Source: Allobosea sp. LC85
Lineage (GTDB): Bacteria; Pseudomonadota; Alphaproteobacteria; Rhizobiales; Beijerinckiaceae
Assembly (NCBI RefSeq): GCF_000735605.1
Contig: NZ_JPKG01000017.1
Coordinates: 62,001-126,000 of the forward strand
Reading direction: 5' to 3'
DNA length: 64,000 nt
This document shows positions 55,267-63,843 of this stretch, one piece after another. Each line of letters begins with the position of its first letter. Positions within the stretch are counted from its first letter, which is position 1. The notes beneath the pieces are model-generated. The model did no database searches. It saw nothing but the letters and a program-made list of their open reading frames with translations, and was not told the origin of the DNA. The position numbers were made by a program, and so were the translations under genes.

Positions 55267-56251
55267 CATTGGCGGCTCCCGAAATCGCATCTTCGCGCAG
55301 CCTTGGATCGACATAGGCGTAGAGCAGGTCGACCAGCGTGTTCAGTGACACGAAGATGAAGGAGACGACGATCAGATAGGCCGCCATCACCGGGATATCG
55401 ACGAAGGTCACGGCCTGGACGAAGAGCATGCCCATGCCCGGCCATTGGAAGACGGTTTCGGTCACCAGCGCGAAGGCGATCAGGTTGCCGATCTGCAGCC
55501 CGGTTACCGTGATCACCGGCATCAGGCAGTTGCGCAGCGCATGGCGGAAATTCACCGCACGAGCCGGCAGCCCCCGCGCCCGGGCGAAACGGATGAAGTC
55601 CGTGCGCAGCGTCTCAAGCATCTCGGCCCGCACCAGCCGCATCACCAGGGTGATCTGGAAGAGTGAGAGCGTGATGCCCGGCAGGATCAGGGCGCGCCGG
55701 CCGGACGGCGTCAGCAAACCGGTGCTCCACCAGCCGATCTGCACCACCTCGCCGCGGCCGAAGGCCGGCAGCCATTGCAGCGTCACCGAGAAGAGCAGGA
55801 TGAACAGGATGCCGAGCGCGAAGCTTGGCAGTGAGACCCCGAGCACCGAGACGAATTGCAGCGACTTGGCCAGCAGGCTGTCACGTCTGATCGCCGTATA
55901 GACGCCAAGTGGAATCCCGACTGCCAGCGACAGGAAGGTCGCGACCAGCACCAGTTCGAAGGTGGCCGGGAAGCGCTCCATGATCAGCGTGAAGACATCC
56001 TGCTGATTGCGATACGAGATGCCGAAATCGCCGCGCACTGCGTTGCCGACGAAGGTCGCAAATTGCAGGACGAAACCGCGATCGAGACCGAGGCGCACAC
56101 GCAACTCGTCGCGCTGCGCCTGGCTCGCCTGCTCGTTCAGCATCAGTTCGACGGGGTCGCCGACGAAGCGGAAGATCAGGAAGGCCAGGAAGGCGACGGC
56201 GAGCATCACGCCGGCCGCATTCAGCAGTCGTTTCAGCAGGAAAGCCGGCAT
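55259..56251 (-). CDS. Dpp/Opp-type ABC transporter permease, B subunit
   Basis: The 330-residue permease has about six transmembrane helices, the N-terminal LLNAAGVMLAVAFLAFLIF helix and the C-terminal EAA-type loop around PGMGMLFVQAVTFVDIPVM. The family signature FRHALRNCLMPVITV is present. A 9-bp-stem hairpin lies between it and the substrate-binding protein gene. Confidence 0.92.
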   Translation of the reverse strand: MPAFLLKRLLNAAGVMLAVAFLAFLIFRFVGDPVELMLNEQASQAQRDELRVRLGLDRGFVLQFATFVGNAVRGDFGISYRNQQDVFTLIMERFPATFELVLVATFLSLAVGIPLGVYTAIRRDSLLAKSLQFVSVLGVSLPSFALGILFILLFSVTLQWLPAFGRGEVVQIGWWSTGLLTPSGRRALILPGITLSLFQITLVMRLVRAEMLETLRTDFIRFARARGLPARAVNFRHALRNCLMPVITVTGLQIGNLIAFALVTETVFQWPGMGMLFVQAVTFVDIPVMAAYLIVVSFIFVSLNTLVDLLYAYVDPRLREDAISGAANAR

Positions 56252-56274
56252 CGTCCCCTCCGGTCGTATTGGAC

Positions 56275-56298
56275 CGGGAGCGCTTGAACGCTCCCGGC
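56275..56298 (-). promoter_or_regulatory. Intercistronic hairpin between dppA-like and dppB-like genes
   Basis: CCGGGAGCG (56275-56283) and CGCTCCCGG (56290-56298) form a perfect nine-base stem with a six-base loop. No T-run follows on the minus strand, so it is not a strong terminator. It may stabilise the 3' end of the binding-protein message and raise its yield. Confidence 0.6.
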
Positions 56299-56316
56299 CG
56301 GTCGATGCGGTTCAGC

Positions 56317-57885
56317 TCACTTCAGCGCGGTCAGCCACAGGCGCGGCTTGTTGTCGGAGGCCTGCACGGTCGAGGCCACCGTGTTGCGCATCGCCCAGGC
56401 CATCGGCTGCTGATGCAGCGGAATGAAGAGATGCTCCGCCTTGGCGATCTTGAGCGCTTCCATCATCATCGGGACGCGCTTGCCGTTGTCGAGTTCGACG
56501 CCGGCCTTGTCGATCAGCGCATCGATGCGCGAATCGCCCCAGTTGCCCCAGTTGAACACGCCGCCCGTGCCGCTCTTCGAGCGCAACACCTGCACCAGCA
56601 GCGAGTAGGCGTCGATCATCGGCTCATTGGCCCAGCCAAAGGAGATCACGTCGAAATCGCCCTTGACGCGTTTCGGTGTCTGCTGGCTGCGCGGGGCGAG
56701 GCTGAGATTGGGCTTCAGGCCGGCGCGCGACCACATCGAAGCGACCGCCTGGCAGAACTCCTCCTCGTTGACCAGGCTGTCGGCCTGACAATTGAACTGG
56801 AAGGAGAAGCCGTTGGGATAACCGGCGGCCGCCAGCAGCTTCTTGGCTCCCTCGAGATCGAAGGGCAGGCGCACATCCTGGGACGGCTCGTAGCCGGGGA
56901 TCGCCGGAGCGACTAGCGCGCCGGTATTGCGCGAGAGGCCGCGCATGGCCCGCTTCTGGACGGCATCGATGTCGATCGCGCGATAGAGCGCCTCACGGAC
57001 CCGGATATCCTTGAGGGGGTTCTTGTCCTTCACATCGCTCTCGAACAGCGCATCCTTCAGATTGAAGGCGAAGAAGACCGAGCGCAGCTCGTTGGTCTGC
57101 AGAACCTTGACGTCGGGCGAAGCCGCGAGCCGCGGCAGATCCTGCAGGGGCGCGACATTGGTGAAGTCGATCTCGCCGGAGAGCAGCGCGGCGACGCGGG
57201 TCGAGGCCGAGGTGATCGGCGTGAACTCGATAACGTCGATATTGTGCTTCGGCTTGTCCCACCAGGTCGGGTTCTTGATGAAGACCGTCTTGGCGTCGGC
57301 GCGGCGGCTCTCGACCTTGAACGGGCCGGTGCCGTTGGTGTTATCGGTGGCGTAGCCCTTGACGCCCTTGGCGGAATCGGTCGGGAGCGAGGTGTTGTTC
57401 GCCTCCATCCACTCCTTGTCGAAGATGAAGATGTTGGTGAGGTCGTTCAGCAGCAGCGGGTACGGGCCGTTGACCTCGAGCTCGACGGTGTAGTCGTCGA
57501 TCTTCTTGGCGCTCTTGTAGGCCGGCAAATTGCCCTTGAGCGGCGAGGTGTCATGCGTGACGCGGTCGAGCGAGGCGATCACGTCATCGGCGGTGAAGGG
57601 GTTGCCATTGTGGAACTTCACGCCCTGACGCAGCTTGAAGCGCCAGACCGTGGGGGAGACCGTCTCCCACGATTCCGCCAGGGCCGGCTCGATCTTGAGA
57701 TCGCCGGTGTAGCGCACCAGCCCCTCATAGACATGATTGAGCACGGAGAGCGTGAACGTCTCGCCATAGGAATAGGGGTCGAGCGAGGCGATCTCGCGCG
57801 ACGCGCCCCATTTCAGGGTCTTCGCCTCAGCCGCGCCGTTCAGCGCCAGAACCGCGACGGCCGCCAACAACCAGTGCTTCTTCAT
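56317..57885 (-). CDS. ABC transporter substrate-binding protein, family 5 (DppA/OppA-like)
   Basis: The 522-residue periplasmic protein starts with a Sec signal peptide (about 1-21). It has the family 5 SBP fold: LKWGASREIASLDPYSYGE near 24-42, ESWETVSPTVWRFKLRQGVKFHNG and the NGLRVREAL-like IRVREALYRAID segment. It is the first gene of the operon and sets the substrate specificity. The gene context (two amidohydrolases) suggests an N-containing small molecule or peptide rather than a plain oligopeptide. Confidence 0.93.
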   Translation of the reverse strand: MKKHWLLAAVAVLALNGAAEAKTLKWGASREIASLDPYSYGETFTLSVLNHVYEGLVRYTGDLKIEPALAESWETVSPTVWRFKLRQGVKFHNGNPFTADDVIASLDRVTHDTSPLKGNLPAYKSAKKIDDYTVELEVNGPYPLLLNDLTNIFIFDKEWMEANNTSLPTDSAKGVKGYATDNTNGTGPFKVESRRADAKTVFIKNPTWWDKPKHNIDVIEFTPITSASTRVAALLSGEIDFTNVAPLQDLPRLAASPDVKVLQTNELRSVFFAFNLKDALFESDVKDKNPLKDIRVREALYRAIDIDAVQKRAMRGLSRNTGALVAPAIPGYEPSQDVRLPFDLEGAKKLLAAAGYPNGFSFQFNCQADSLVNEEEFCQAVASMWSRAGLKPNLSLAPRSQQTPKRVKGDFDVISFGWANEPMIDAYSLLVQVLRSKSGTGGVFNWGNWGDSRIDALIDKAGVELDNGKRVPMMMEALKIAKAEHLFIPLHQQPMAWAMRNTVASTVQASDNKPRLWLTALK

Positions 57886-58015
57886 CGATCTCTCCTCTCG
57901 ATGAACCTGCGGCGCATCTTTGGCGCTCGATCAGGCTCGCTGCCCCTCGTGAATGCCCAATCCCGCGCCACCCTGGCACATTGTGCGGCATCTCGTGCGC
58001 AATCAACAATCAATA

Positions 58016-58049
58016 TTGCATACGATAGAGATATCGTATTGTATACGAT
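58016..58049 (+). promoter_or_regulatory. GntR/FCD operator overlapping a promoter
   Basis: ATACGATA-4-TATCGTAT (58020-58039) and the overlapping ATCGTAT-3-ATACGAT (58033-58049) are two perfect inverted repeats. A possible promoter for the regulator gene uses TTGCAT (58016-58021) and TTGTAT (58039-58044) with 17 bases between. The T-x-GT...AC-x-A pattern suits FadR-type regulators. Confidence 0.6.
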
Positions 58050-58137
58050 TATCGCAGACAAGGGGAAAACTGGAGTGGAGCGGAATCCCGTGACATGGAG
58101 TGAGGCTGAGACGGCCGAGCCAGAGCGGAGACGCACC

Positions 58138-58848
58138 ATGCCGACGGAACCCCGCCCTCATGGATTGCGTGCGCAATCCGTGTACAAGGCGCTACGACGC
58201 GCGATCATCGAGCAGGCCCTGCGGCCTGGCATGAAGCTTCCCGAGGACTCGATCGGCGAACAGCTCGGCGTCAGCCGCACTCTGGTGCGCGAGGCCTTCG
58301 GGCGGCTGGCTGTCGAGGGCCTGGTCGAGCTCAAGCCCAATCGTGGCGCCTCGGTCGCCTATCCCACCCTGGAAGAAGCCCGGGACGTCTTCGACGTGCG
58401 CCGCAGCCTCGAACGGCTGGTCGCAGAGACCCTGGCCGGCCGGCTGACCCCGGCACAGATCACCGAGCTCGAGCACCATGTCCGGCAGGAGGAAGCCGCC
58501 CACGGCCAGGACGGGCCGGAATCGATCCGGCTCTCCGGCGATTTCCACATCCGGCTCGCCGAGATGACAGGCAACGTCCTGCTGCTGCGCTATATTCAGG
58601 AGCTGAGCTCGCGCTGCTCGCTGGTTCTGGCGATCTACGGCCGTCCGCACTCTTCTGAATGCGCCGTCTCCGAGCACCGGCAGCTGATCGAGGCGCTGAA
58701 GCGCGGCGATGCGAAGCAAGCCGCCGAACTGATGGATCATCACCTGCAGGCCGTCGTCACGCGTGCCCTGCTCACTCCCCGGGCGGAGCGCGATATCCGC
58801 GACCTGCTCGCCCCCTACGCATTGAGCGAAGGACTGACTCCACCATGA
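58138..58848 (+). CDS. GntR-family regulator with FCD effector domain
   Basis: The 236-residue protein has a winged helix (about 8-75: LRRAIIEQALRPGMKLPED, then LVREAFGRLAVEGLVE) and an FCD ligand-binding domain (about 80-225). The latter has metal-type histidines in GDFHIRLAEM, SEHRQLIEAL and LMDHHLQAV. It is divergent from the dpp-amidohydrolase operon, with an operator in the gap, and its stop overlaps the flavin reductase start by four bases. I start it at ATG 58138, where the GntR N-terminus begins; an in-frame GTG start upstream is possible. It probably represses both units and is relieved by the imported acid or a product. Confidence 0.9.
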   Translation: MPTEPRPHGLRAQSVYKALRRAIIEQALRPGMKLPEDSIGEQLGVSRTLVREAFGRLAVEGLVELKPNRGASVAYPTLEEARDVFDVRRSLERLVAETLAGRLTPAQITELEHHVRQEEAAHGQDGPESIRLSGDFHIRLAEMTGNVLLLRYIQELSSRCSLVLAIYGRPHSSECAVSEHRQLIEALKRGDAKQAAELMDHHLQAVVTRALLTPRAERDIRDLLAPYALSEGLTPP

Positions 58849-59552
58849 CCGCTCAGCCGCGCGTCCAGCCCAGGTCCGACACCCAGCCCTCGATCGTCAC
58901 CTTCGATTTCGCGGCACTCACGCCGCGCGAGCGCTACAAGCTCCTGATCGGCGCGGTCGTGCCACGCCCGATCGCGCTGGTGACGACGGTCAATGCGCAG
59001 GGCATCGTCAACGCCGCTCCGTTCAGCTTCTTCAACTGCCTTTCGGCCGATCCGGCGATCCTGGCGCTCGGCGTCGAGTATCGCCCGACCGGCGGTCAGA
59101 AGGATACCGGTCGCAATGTCCGCGATACCCTCGCCTTCACCGTGAACATCGTCTCTGACGCGCTCATCGCCGGCATGAATGTCTGCGCAGTGCCCTTCGC
59201 GCCCGGCATCGACGAATTGCGCGAAGCGGGGCTCGACGCCTTGCCCGGCGTCAAGGTGCCCTGTCCCTGGATCGGCCAGGCACCTGCCGCCTTCGAATGT
59301 CGGCATCACACCACGCTCGGCATCGGCAACTCGCGCGAGATCATCCTGGGCGAAGTCGTCTACGCCCATTTTCGGGCCGACATCGTCGACGAACGTCTCC
59401 ATGTCGACCCCGTCGGGCTCGACGCCATCGGCCGCATGGGCGGTCACGGCTATGCCACGACACGCGACTATTTCGACCTGCCCACGATGTCGGTCGACAC
59501 CTGGACCGAACGCCCGGAAGAGGCGAACCGGCGTACGCCGCTGAAGGACTGA
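58845..59552 (+). CDS. Flavin reductase-family FMN-binding protein
   Basis: The 235-residue protein matches the flavin reductase-like domain: LIGAVVPRPIALVTTVNAQG (about 36-55), NAAPFSFFNCLSADPAIL, and the C-terminal GHGYATTRDYFDL segment. Members reduce flavin for partner monooxygenases or bind FMN in ring-opening enzymes. No monooxygenase is next to it. It overlaps the GntR stop by ATGA, so it is translationally coupled to the regulator and probably acts on the same catabolic route as the two amidohydrolases. Confidence 0.86.
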   Translation: MTAQPRVQPRSDTQPSIVTFDFAALTPRERYKLLIGAVVPRPIALVTTVNAQGIVNAAPFSFFNCLSADPAILALGVEYRPTGGQKDTGRNVRDTLAFTVNIVSDALIAGMNVCAVPFAPGIDELREAGLDALPGVKVPCPWIGQAPAAFECRHHTTLGIGNSREIILGEVVYAHFRADIVDERLHVDPVGLDAIGRMGGHGYATTRDYFDLPTMSVDTWTERPEEANRRTPLKD

Positions 59553-59636
59553 TTATCCCGCTGCAGGCTTGCGGAACGATCCGCTGATGTGAAGGTTGAT
59601 CAAGGCGCCAGCCCAGGCGCGGCCTCCAGGGTTTGC

Positions 59637-61415
59637 ATGACGCTCGATCAATCCTTCTCCATCGCCGTCATCGGCATGATGATGGTGCTCTTCGTCTGGG
59701 GCCGACTCCGCTATGATGTCGTCGCGGCGCTGGCACTTCTCGCCGCGCTGGCTCTCGGCCTCGTACCGACCAAGGACGCCTTCAAGGGCTTTTCCGACGA
59801 TATCGTCATCATTGTCGGCAGCGCGCTCGTCGTCAGCGCGGCTGTCGCGCGCTCCGGCATCATCGAACGCGCGCTCAGCCATGTCGCTCCCTATGTCCGC
59901 TCGACACAGATGCAGATCACGCTGCTCGTGTTCTCGGTCGCGGTGATGTCGGCGATCATCAAGAATATCGGTGCGCTCGCGATGATGCTGCCGATCGCCT
60001 ACCAGCTCGCGCGGAGGAGTGGGAATTCCCCGTCCATCTTCCTGATGCCGATGGCCTTCGCTTCACTGCTCGGCGGCATCGTCACGTTGGTCGGCACCTC
60101 GCCGAACATCATCGTCGCCCGCGTCCGCGAAGAACTGACCGGCCGCCCCTTCGAGATGTTCGACTTTGCACCGGTCGGCCTCGGTCTCGCGCTCGCCGGC
60201 TGCCTGTTTCTATGCGTGGGCTACCGGCTGCTGCCGCGCGACCGGCAAGGCGCGGCCTCGCTCGAACAGGCGCTCGACATCTCCGACTATGTCACCGAGG
60301 TTCAAGTCCCCCAACGCTCGGCGCTCGCCGGCAAAACCATCTCGGAGCTCAAGGCCCTTGCGGAGGGCGAGGTCGATGTCGTCGCCATCCTGCGCTCCAA
60401 GACGCGCGTGTCCGCCCCGTTCCCCGATGCCGGCCTCCGTCCGGGCGATATCCTGCTGCTGCGCGGCGAGCCCAAGGCGCTCGAGCGCGTCGTGGCACAG
60501 GGAGGCCTCCAACTCGATGCCGACCAGCGCCCCACCCATAGCAGAGGCACGCTCGATCAGATCACGGTGAGCGAGGCGATCGTCGGCCCCGTCTCGCTGC
60601 TGACAGGACGTTCAGTTGGCGAGATCGAGCTGCACGAGCGCTATCGCGTCAATCTGCTCGCGGTGAGCCGGTCCGGCGAGCGCTTCCGGGAACGTCTGCG
60701 CAATATCACCCTGCGCACCGGCGATGTTGTCGTCCTCCAGGGCGACGAGAAAATCCTGCCGGAGCGAATGCGCGAACTCGGCCTGATGCCGCTCGTCGGA
60801 CGTGCGCTGACGCTCGGCAGTGCCCGCAAGGGCTGGATCACCGGCGCGATCCTGCTTGCGACCGTGGTCGCGATCGCCCTCAACCTCGTCCCGGTTTCGG
60901 TCGCGTTCTTCGGGGCGGCCGCGCTGCTCGTCACCTTCCGGGCGATCTCGCCGCGCGACGCCTATGATTCGATCGAATGGCCCATTCTCGTCATGCTGGC
61001 GGCCCTGATCCCGGTCAGCGATACCTTGCGCTCGACCGGAACCACGGATCTGCTCGCCGGCTGGCTCGCGAGTATCGGCATGCTTCTGCCCGGCTGGGGC
61101 GCGCTGGCGCTGATTCTCGTCTCTGCCATGGCGGTGACGCCCTTCCTGAACAACGCCGCGACAGTGCTGGTCGTGGCGCCGATCGGCGCCAGCTTTGCGA
61201 AGAGCCTCGGCTACAGCCCCGATGCCTTCCTGATGGCGGTCGCAATCGGCGCGGCCTGCGACTTCCTCACGCCGATCGGCCACCAGTGCAACACGCTGGT
61301 GATGGGCCCGGGCGGGTATCGTTTCGGCGACTACGCGCGGCTCGGCGCGCCGCTGTCGCTGCTGGTGATCCTGCTCGGCGTGCCGCTGATCATGCTGGTC
61401 TGGCCGCTACGATAA
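59637..61415 (+). CDS. SLC13-type permease with two TrkA-C domains
   Basis: A 592-residue membrane protein with about eleven to twelve helices in two halves. Two TrkA_C (RCK_C) domains lie between (about 205-290 and 310-385, for example VVAILRSKTRV and RTGDVVVLQGD). Family members carry sulfate, dicarboxylates or similar anions, and the gated domains may sense a ligand. Start ATG 59637 has CCAGGG eight bases ahead. It follows the flavin reductase by 84 bp and may be part of the same regulon; its stop overlaps the next EamA gene by 9 bases in convergent order. Confidence 0.85.
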   Translation: MTLDQSFSIAVIGMMMVLFVWGRLRYDVVAALALLAALALGLVPTKDAFKGFSDDIVIIVGSALVVSAAVARSGIIERALSHVAPYVRSTQMQITLLVFSVAVMSAIIKNIGALAMMLPIAYQLARRSGNSPSIFLMPMAFASLLGGIVTLVGTSPNIIVARVREELTGRPFEMFDFAPVGLGLALAGCLFLCVGYRLLPRDRQGAASLEQALDISDYVTEVQVPQRSALAGKTISELKALAEGEVDVVAILRSKTRVSAPFPDAGLRPGDILLLRGEPKALERVVAQGGLQLDADQRPTHSRGTLDQITVSEAIVGPVSLLTGRSVGEIELHERYRVNLLAVSRSGERFRERLRNITLRTGDVVVLQGDEKILPERMRELGLMPLVGRALTLGSARKGWITGAILLATVVAIALNLVPVSVAFFGAAALLVTFRAISPRDAYDSIEWPILVMLAALIPVSDTLRSTGTTDLLAGWLASIGMLLPGWGALALILVSAMAVTPFLNNAATVLVVAPIGASFAKSLGYSPDAFLMAVAIGAACDFLTPIGHQCNTLVMGPGGYRFGDYARLGAPLSLLVILLGVPLIMLVWPLR

Positions 61416-62306
61416 GGCCTTGGCCTGGCGCAGCCGTTGCGGCAGCATGATCGTCCCGGATGCGGCGACCACCAGCACGAGGCCGAGCCAGTCGCTCGGC
61501 GTCGGCCGCTCGCCGAGCAGCAGCACGGACCCCAGCACGCCGACCGCCGGCACCATCAGCGTGCCAAGACTGGCGATGCCCGCGGGCAGCCGCGCGATCA
61601 CCGTGAACCACAGGAAATAGGCCAGCGCCTGTGCTCCCAGGATATGGAAGGTCAGCGCGGCGAAGGTCTGTGCCTCCAGCATCTTGGGAACGGGCGCCCC
61701 CTCGAAGACCAGCATGCCGATGCCGGCGACAGCGCCGCCGATCAGCAACTGCCAGGCGGCGATGGTCAGCGCCGGAGCCGAAACCGGCCAGCGCTTGGTG
61801 ACGATAGTGCCCAGGGCCCAGCTGACGCTGGCGATCAGGGCGTAGAGCAGCCCGATGGAAAATGTGCCGCTGGCGAGCAACGGCAGGCCCAGGCAAAGCA
61901 ATCCTGCAGCGCCCAGGCCGAGTCCGAGGAGGCGTCTGCTGTCAAAGGGCTCGGCAAGGACCAAACGCGCGAGCAGCGTCGCCCAGATCGGCATGGTGAA
62001 GGTCAGAATCGCCGCGCGCGAGGTGGGCGCAGCAAGCTGTGCGAAGGCAAGCAAGACGTTGAAGGCGGCAATCGAAAGGAAACCGGCGATCGCCAGCCTC
62101 AGCCACTGGCCCCTCGGCACCGCCAGAGACTGCCCGCGCGCGAGCCCGATGGCGACCAGAGCCAGCCCCGCAAAGGTCATGCCGCCGGCCCGAAGCGTCC
62201 AGGGTGCGATCTCGGTCAGCGAGATGCGAACAGCTGGCCAGTTGAAGCCCCAGAGCAGGCCGAGCAGCGGAACGAGCAGAAGCGAACGGCCAGGGGCGTG
62301 CGACAT
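61407..62306 (-). CDS. EamA/DMT-family membrane transporter
   Basis: A 299-residue drug/metabolite transporter with about ten helices and two EamA repeats (about 10-135, 150-285). It is on the minus strand and overlaps the SLC13 stop by nine bases. No regulator is beside it. The cargo is unknown. Confidence 0.88.
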   Translation of the reverse strand: MSHAPGRSLLLVPLLGLLWGFNWPAVRISLTEIAPWTLRAGGMTFAGLALVAIGLARGQSLAVPRGQWLRLAIAGFLSIAAFNVLLAFAQLAAPTSRAAILTFTMPIWATLLARLVLAEPFDSRRLLGLGLGAAGLLCLGLPLLASGTFSIGLLYALIASVSWALGTIVTKRWPVSAPALTIAAWQLLIGGAVAGIGMLVFEGAPVPKMLEAQTFAALTFHILGAQALAYFLWFTVIARLPAGIASLGTLMVPAVGVLGSVLLLGERPTPSDWLGLVLVVAASGTIMLPQRLRQAKALS

Positions 62307-62395
62307 GACGTGACTATGGCCGAACCGGCGGTGCCATCGTCATGCCAAATCGCCGAGGGGCCGATGCACGCATGTCGCTCCGCTCCCGCGCGGCG

Positions 62396-63685
62396 TCACT
62401 CCGGGACACTCTCGACGCCGCACCATTCAGCGACGAACAGTGCCATGGTCCCGGTGATGCGCTTCAGTGAGGCGAGGCTGACCCGCTCGTCGAAGGCGTG
62501 GATATTCTCCGAGATAGGGCCGTAGCACAGCGCCGGAATCTTGTCGTAGAGCGCATAGACGCGGGTATCGAGATAGCCCGCAGTCATGAAGCTCTTCAAG
62601 GGCTTGCCGGTCGAGCCCTGATGCGCCCGGCCGAGCACGGCTTCCGCCTCGCTGCCGGGCTCGAGCACATAGCCTTCCGAATAGAAACCGTTGAAGGTCA
62701 CGCTCGGCGGGTTGTTGGCGAGGAACGAATCGCCGCGCGCATGCGTCAGCACGCACGCCTCGATCCGCTTCGCCAATTCCTCGGCGCTGACACCGGGATA
62801 GAGTCCGATGCGGCAGTCGATCCTGCACCAGCACGGCACGGAGGAGGCCCAGTCGCCGCCCTCGATCTTGCCGATGTTCAGGTTGATCGGATGGGCGATG
62901 TCCTCGAAATGCTCGCGGCCAGTCTTCTCCGCGTTGAGTTGCTCCTCCAGCTTCCGCAGCGCCCCGATGACGCGGTAGGCTCCGTCGATCGCGTTCGCGC
63001 CCGCGCCCATCTCGCGCACATGCATCGGCACGCCGCGCACCTCGATCTGGAACCAGAGCACACCGGTATTGGCGCGCACCAACATCTCCTCCTCCGGCTC
63101 GGGGATCAGCACCGCGTCGGCCTTGTAGCCGCGCAGATGCGTCATCAGCGCGCCATTGCCGGTCGATTCCTCCTCGACCACCGACTGCACGTAGACCGTC
63201 GCCGCCGGCTGCAGGCCGATGCGCCGGAGCGCGTCGAGGCAGAACAGGTTGGCGGCATGACCAGCCTTCATGTCCGCGCCGCCGCGGCCATAGAGCCAGT
63301 CCCCCTCGATCACTGGGTCGAAGGGCCGATGCGTCCAGAGCTTGTCCGGCCCGGCCGGCACGACATCGACATGCGCCTGCAGGATCAGGGAGCGCCCCTT
63401 CTCCTCGCGCGGATGATGGATGCCGACGACGATCGGCGCGTCCGAATGTTCTTCGGAGAACGGCGCACCGCCGGGATGGGCCGCAATCGCCTCGCGATCC
63501 ATTGCGAAGCGGTCCATCATGAAGCCGCGCCCCTTCAGTGCCCGGAAGACGAAATCCTGCACCGCATGTTCCTGCCCGCGCAGCGAGCCGAAACGGATCA
63601 TCTCCTGGGTGAAGGCGATCTGATCGGCAAAGCCCGCCTCCACTGAAGCAAGGATGCGGTCGCGAAGCGCAGGGTCGAGAGGCAT
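62396..63685 (-). CDS. M20-family deacylase (ArgE/DapE-like)
   Basis: A 429-residue two-zinc amidase. The metal-binding core includes H in LQAHVDVVPAG (about 101-111), D in LYGRGGADMKAG, EE in VVEEESTGNG (the catalytic glutamate first), and H in SENIHAFDERV near the C-terminus. The substrate is an N-acyl amino acid, a dipeptide or a similar molecule. It lies downstream of the partial Dpp ATPase gene on the same strand, with a palindromic repeat between, so it may belong to a second peptide/amide uptake operon that continues beyond the window. Confidence 0.9.
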   Translation of the reverse strand: MPLDPALRDRILASVEAGFADQIAFTQEMIRFGSLRGQEHAVQDFVFRALKGRGFMMDRFAMDREAIAAHPGGAPFSEEHSDAPIVVGIHHPREEKGRSLILQAHVDVVPAGPDKLWTHRPFDPVIEGDWLYGRGGADMKAGHAANLFCLDALRRIGLQPAATVYVQSVVEEESTGNGALMTHLRGYKADAVLIPEPEEEMLVRANTGVLWFQIEVRGVPMHVREMGAGANAIDGAYRVIGALRKLEEQLNAEKTGREHFEDIAHPINLNIGKIEGGDWASSVPCWCRIDCRIGLYPGVSAEELAKRIEACVLTHARGDSFLANNPPSVTFNGFYSEGYVLEPGSEAEAVLGRAHQGSTGKPLKSFMTAGYLDTRVYALYDKIPALCYGPISENIHAFDERVSLASLKRITGTMALFVAEWCGVESVPE

Positions 63686-63725
63686 GGGCAGGTCTCCGAT
63701 CGGTTACGCGGCAAGCTGGTGCTCG

Positions 63726-63818
63726 CCGTCATGCTCGGCCTTGTGCCGAGCATCCGCGCCTCGCGACGCGGATGGCAGGTGAGGAGATGGATGGTCGGGG
63801 CAGGCCCGACCATGACGG
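63726..63818. repeat. Palindromic intergenic repeat
   Basis: CCGTCATG (63726-63733) and CATGACGG (63811-63818) are inverted ends. Inside are ATGCTCGG...CCGAGCAT and a GGTCGGG...CCCGACC hairpin. The layout is that of a dispersed repeat I recall from Rhizobiales. It separates the M20 gene and the partial ATPase gene. Confidence 0.65.
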
Positions 63819-63843
63819 GGAGGCAATGGCCGGCCAGGCTGCT

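Noticed and set aside
57244..58137. A long N-terminal extension of the GntR gene
   Set aside because: The frame passes through the antisense of the binding-protein gene and across the operator, and the regulator domain begins at 58138.
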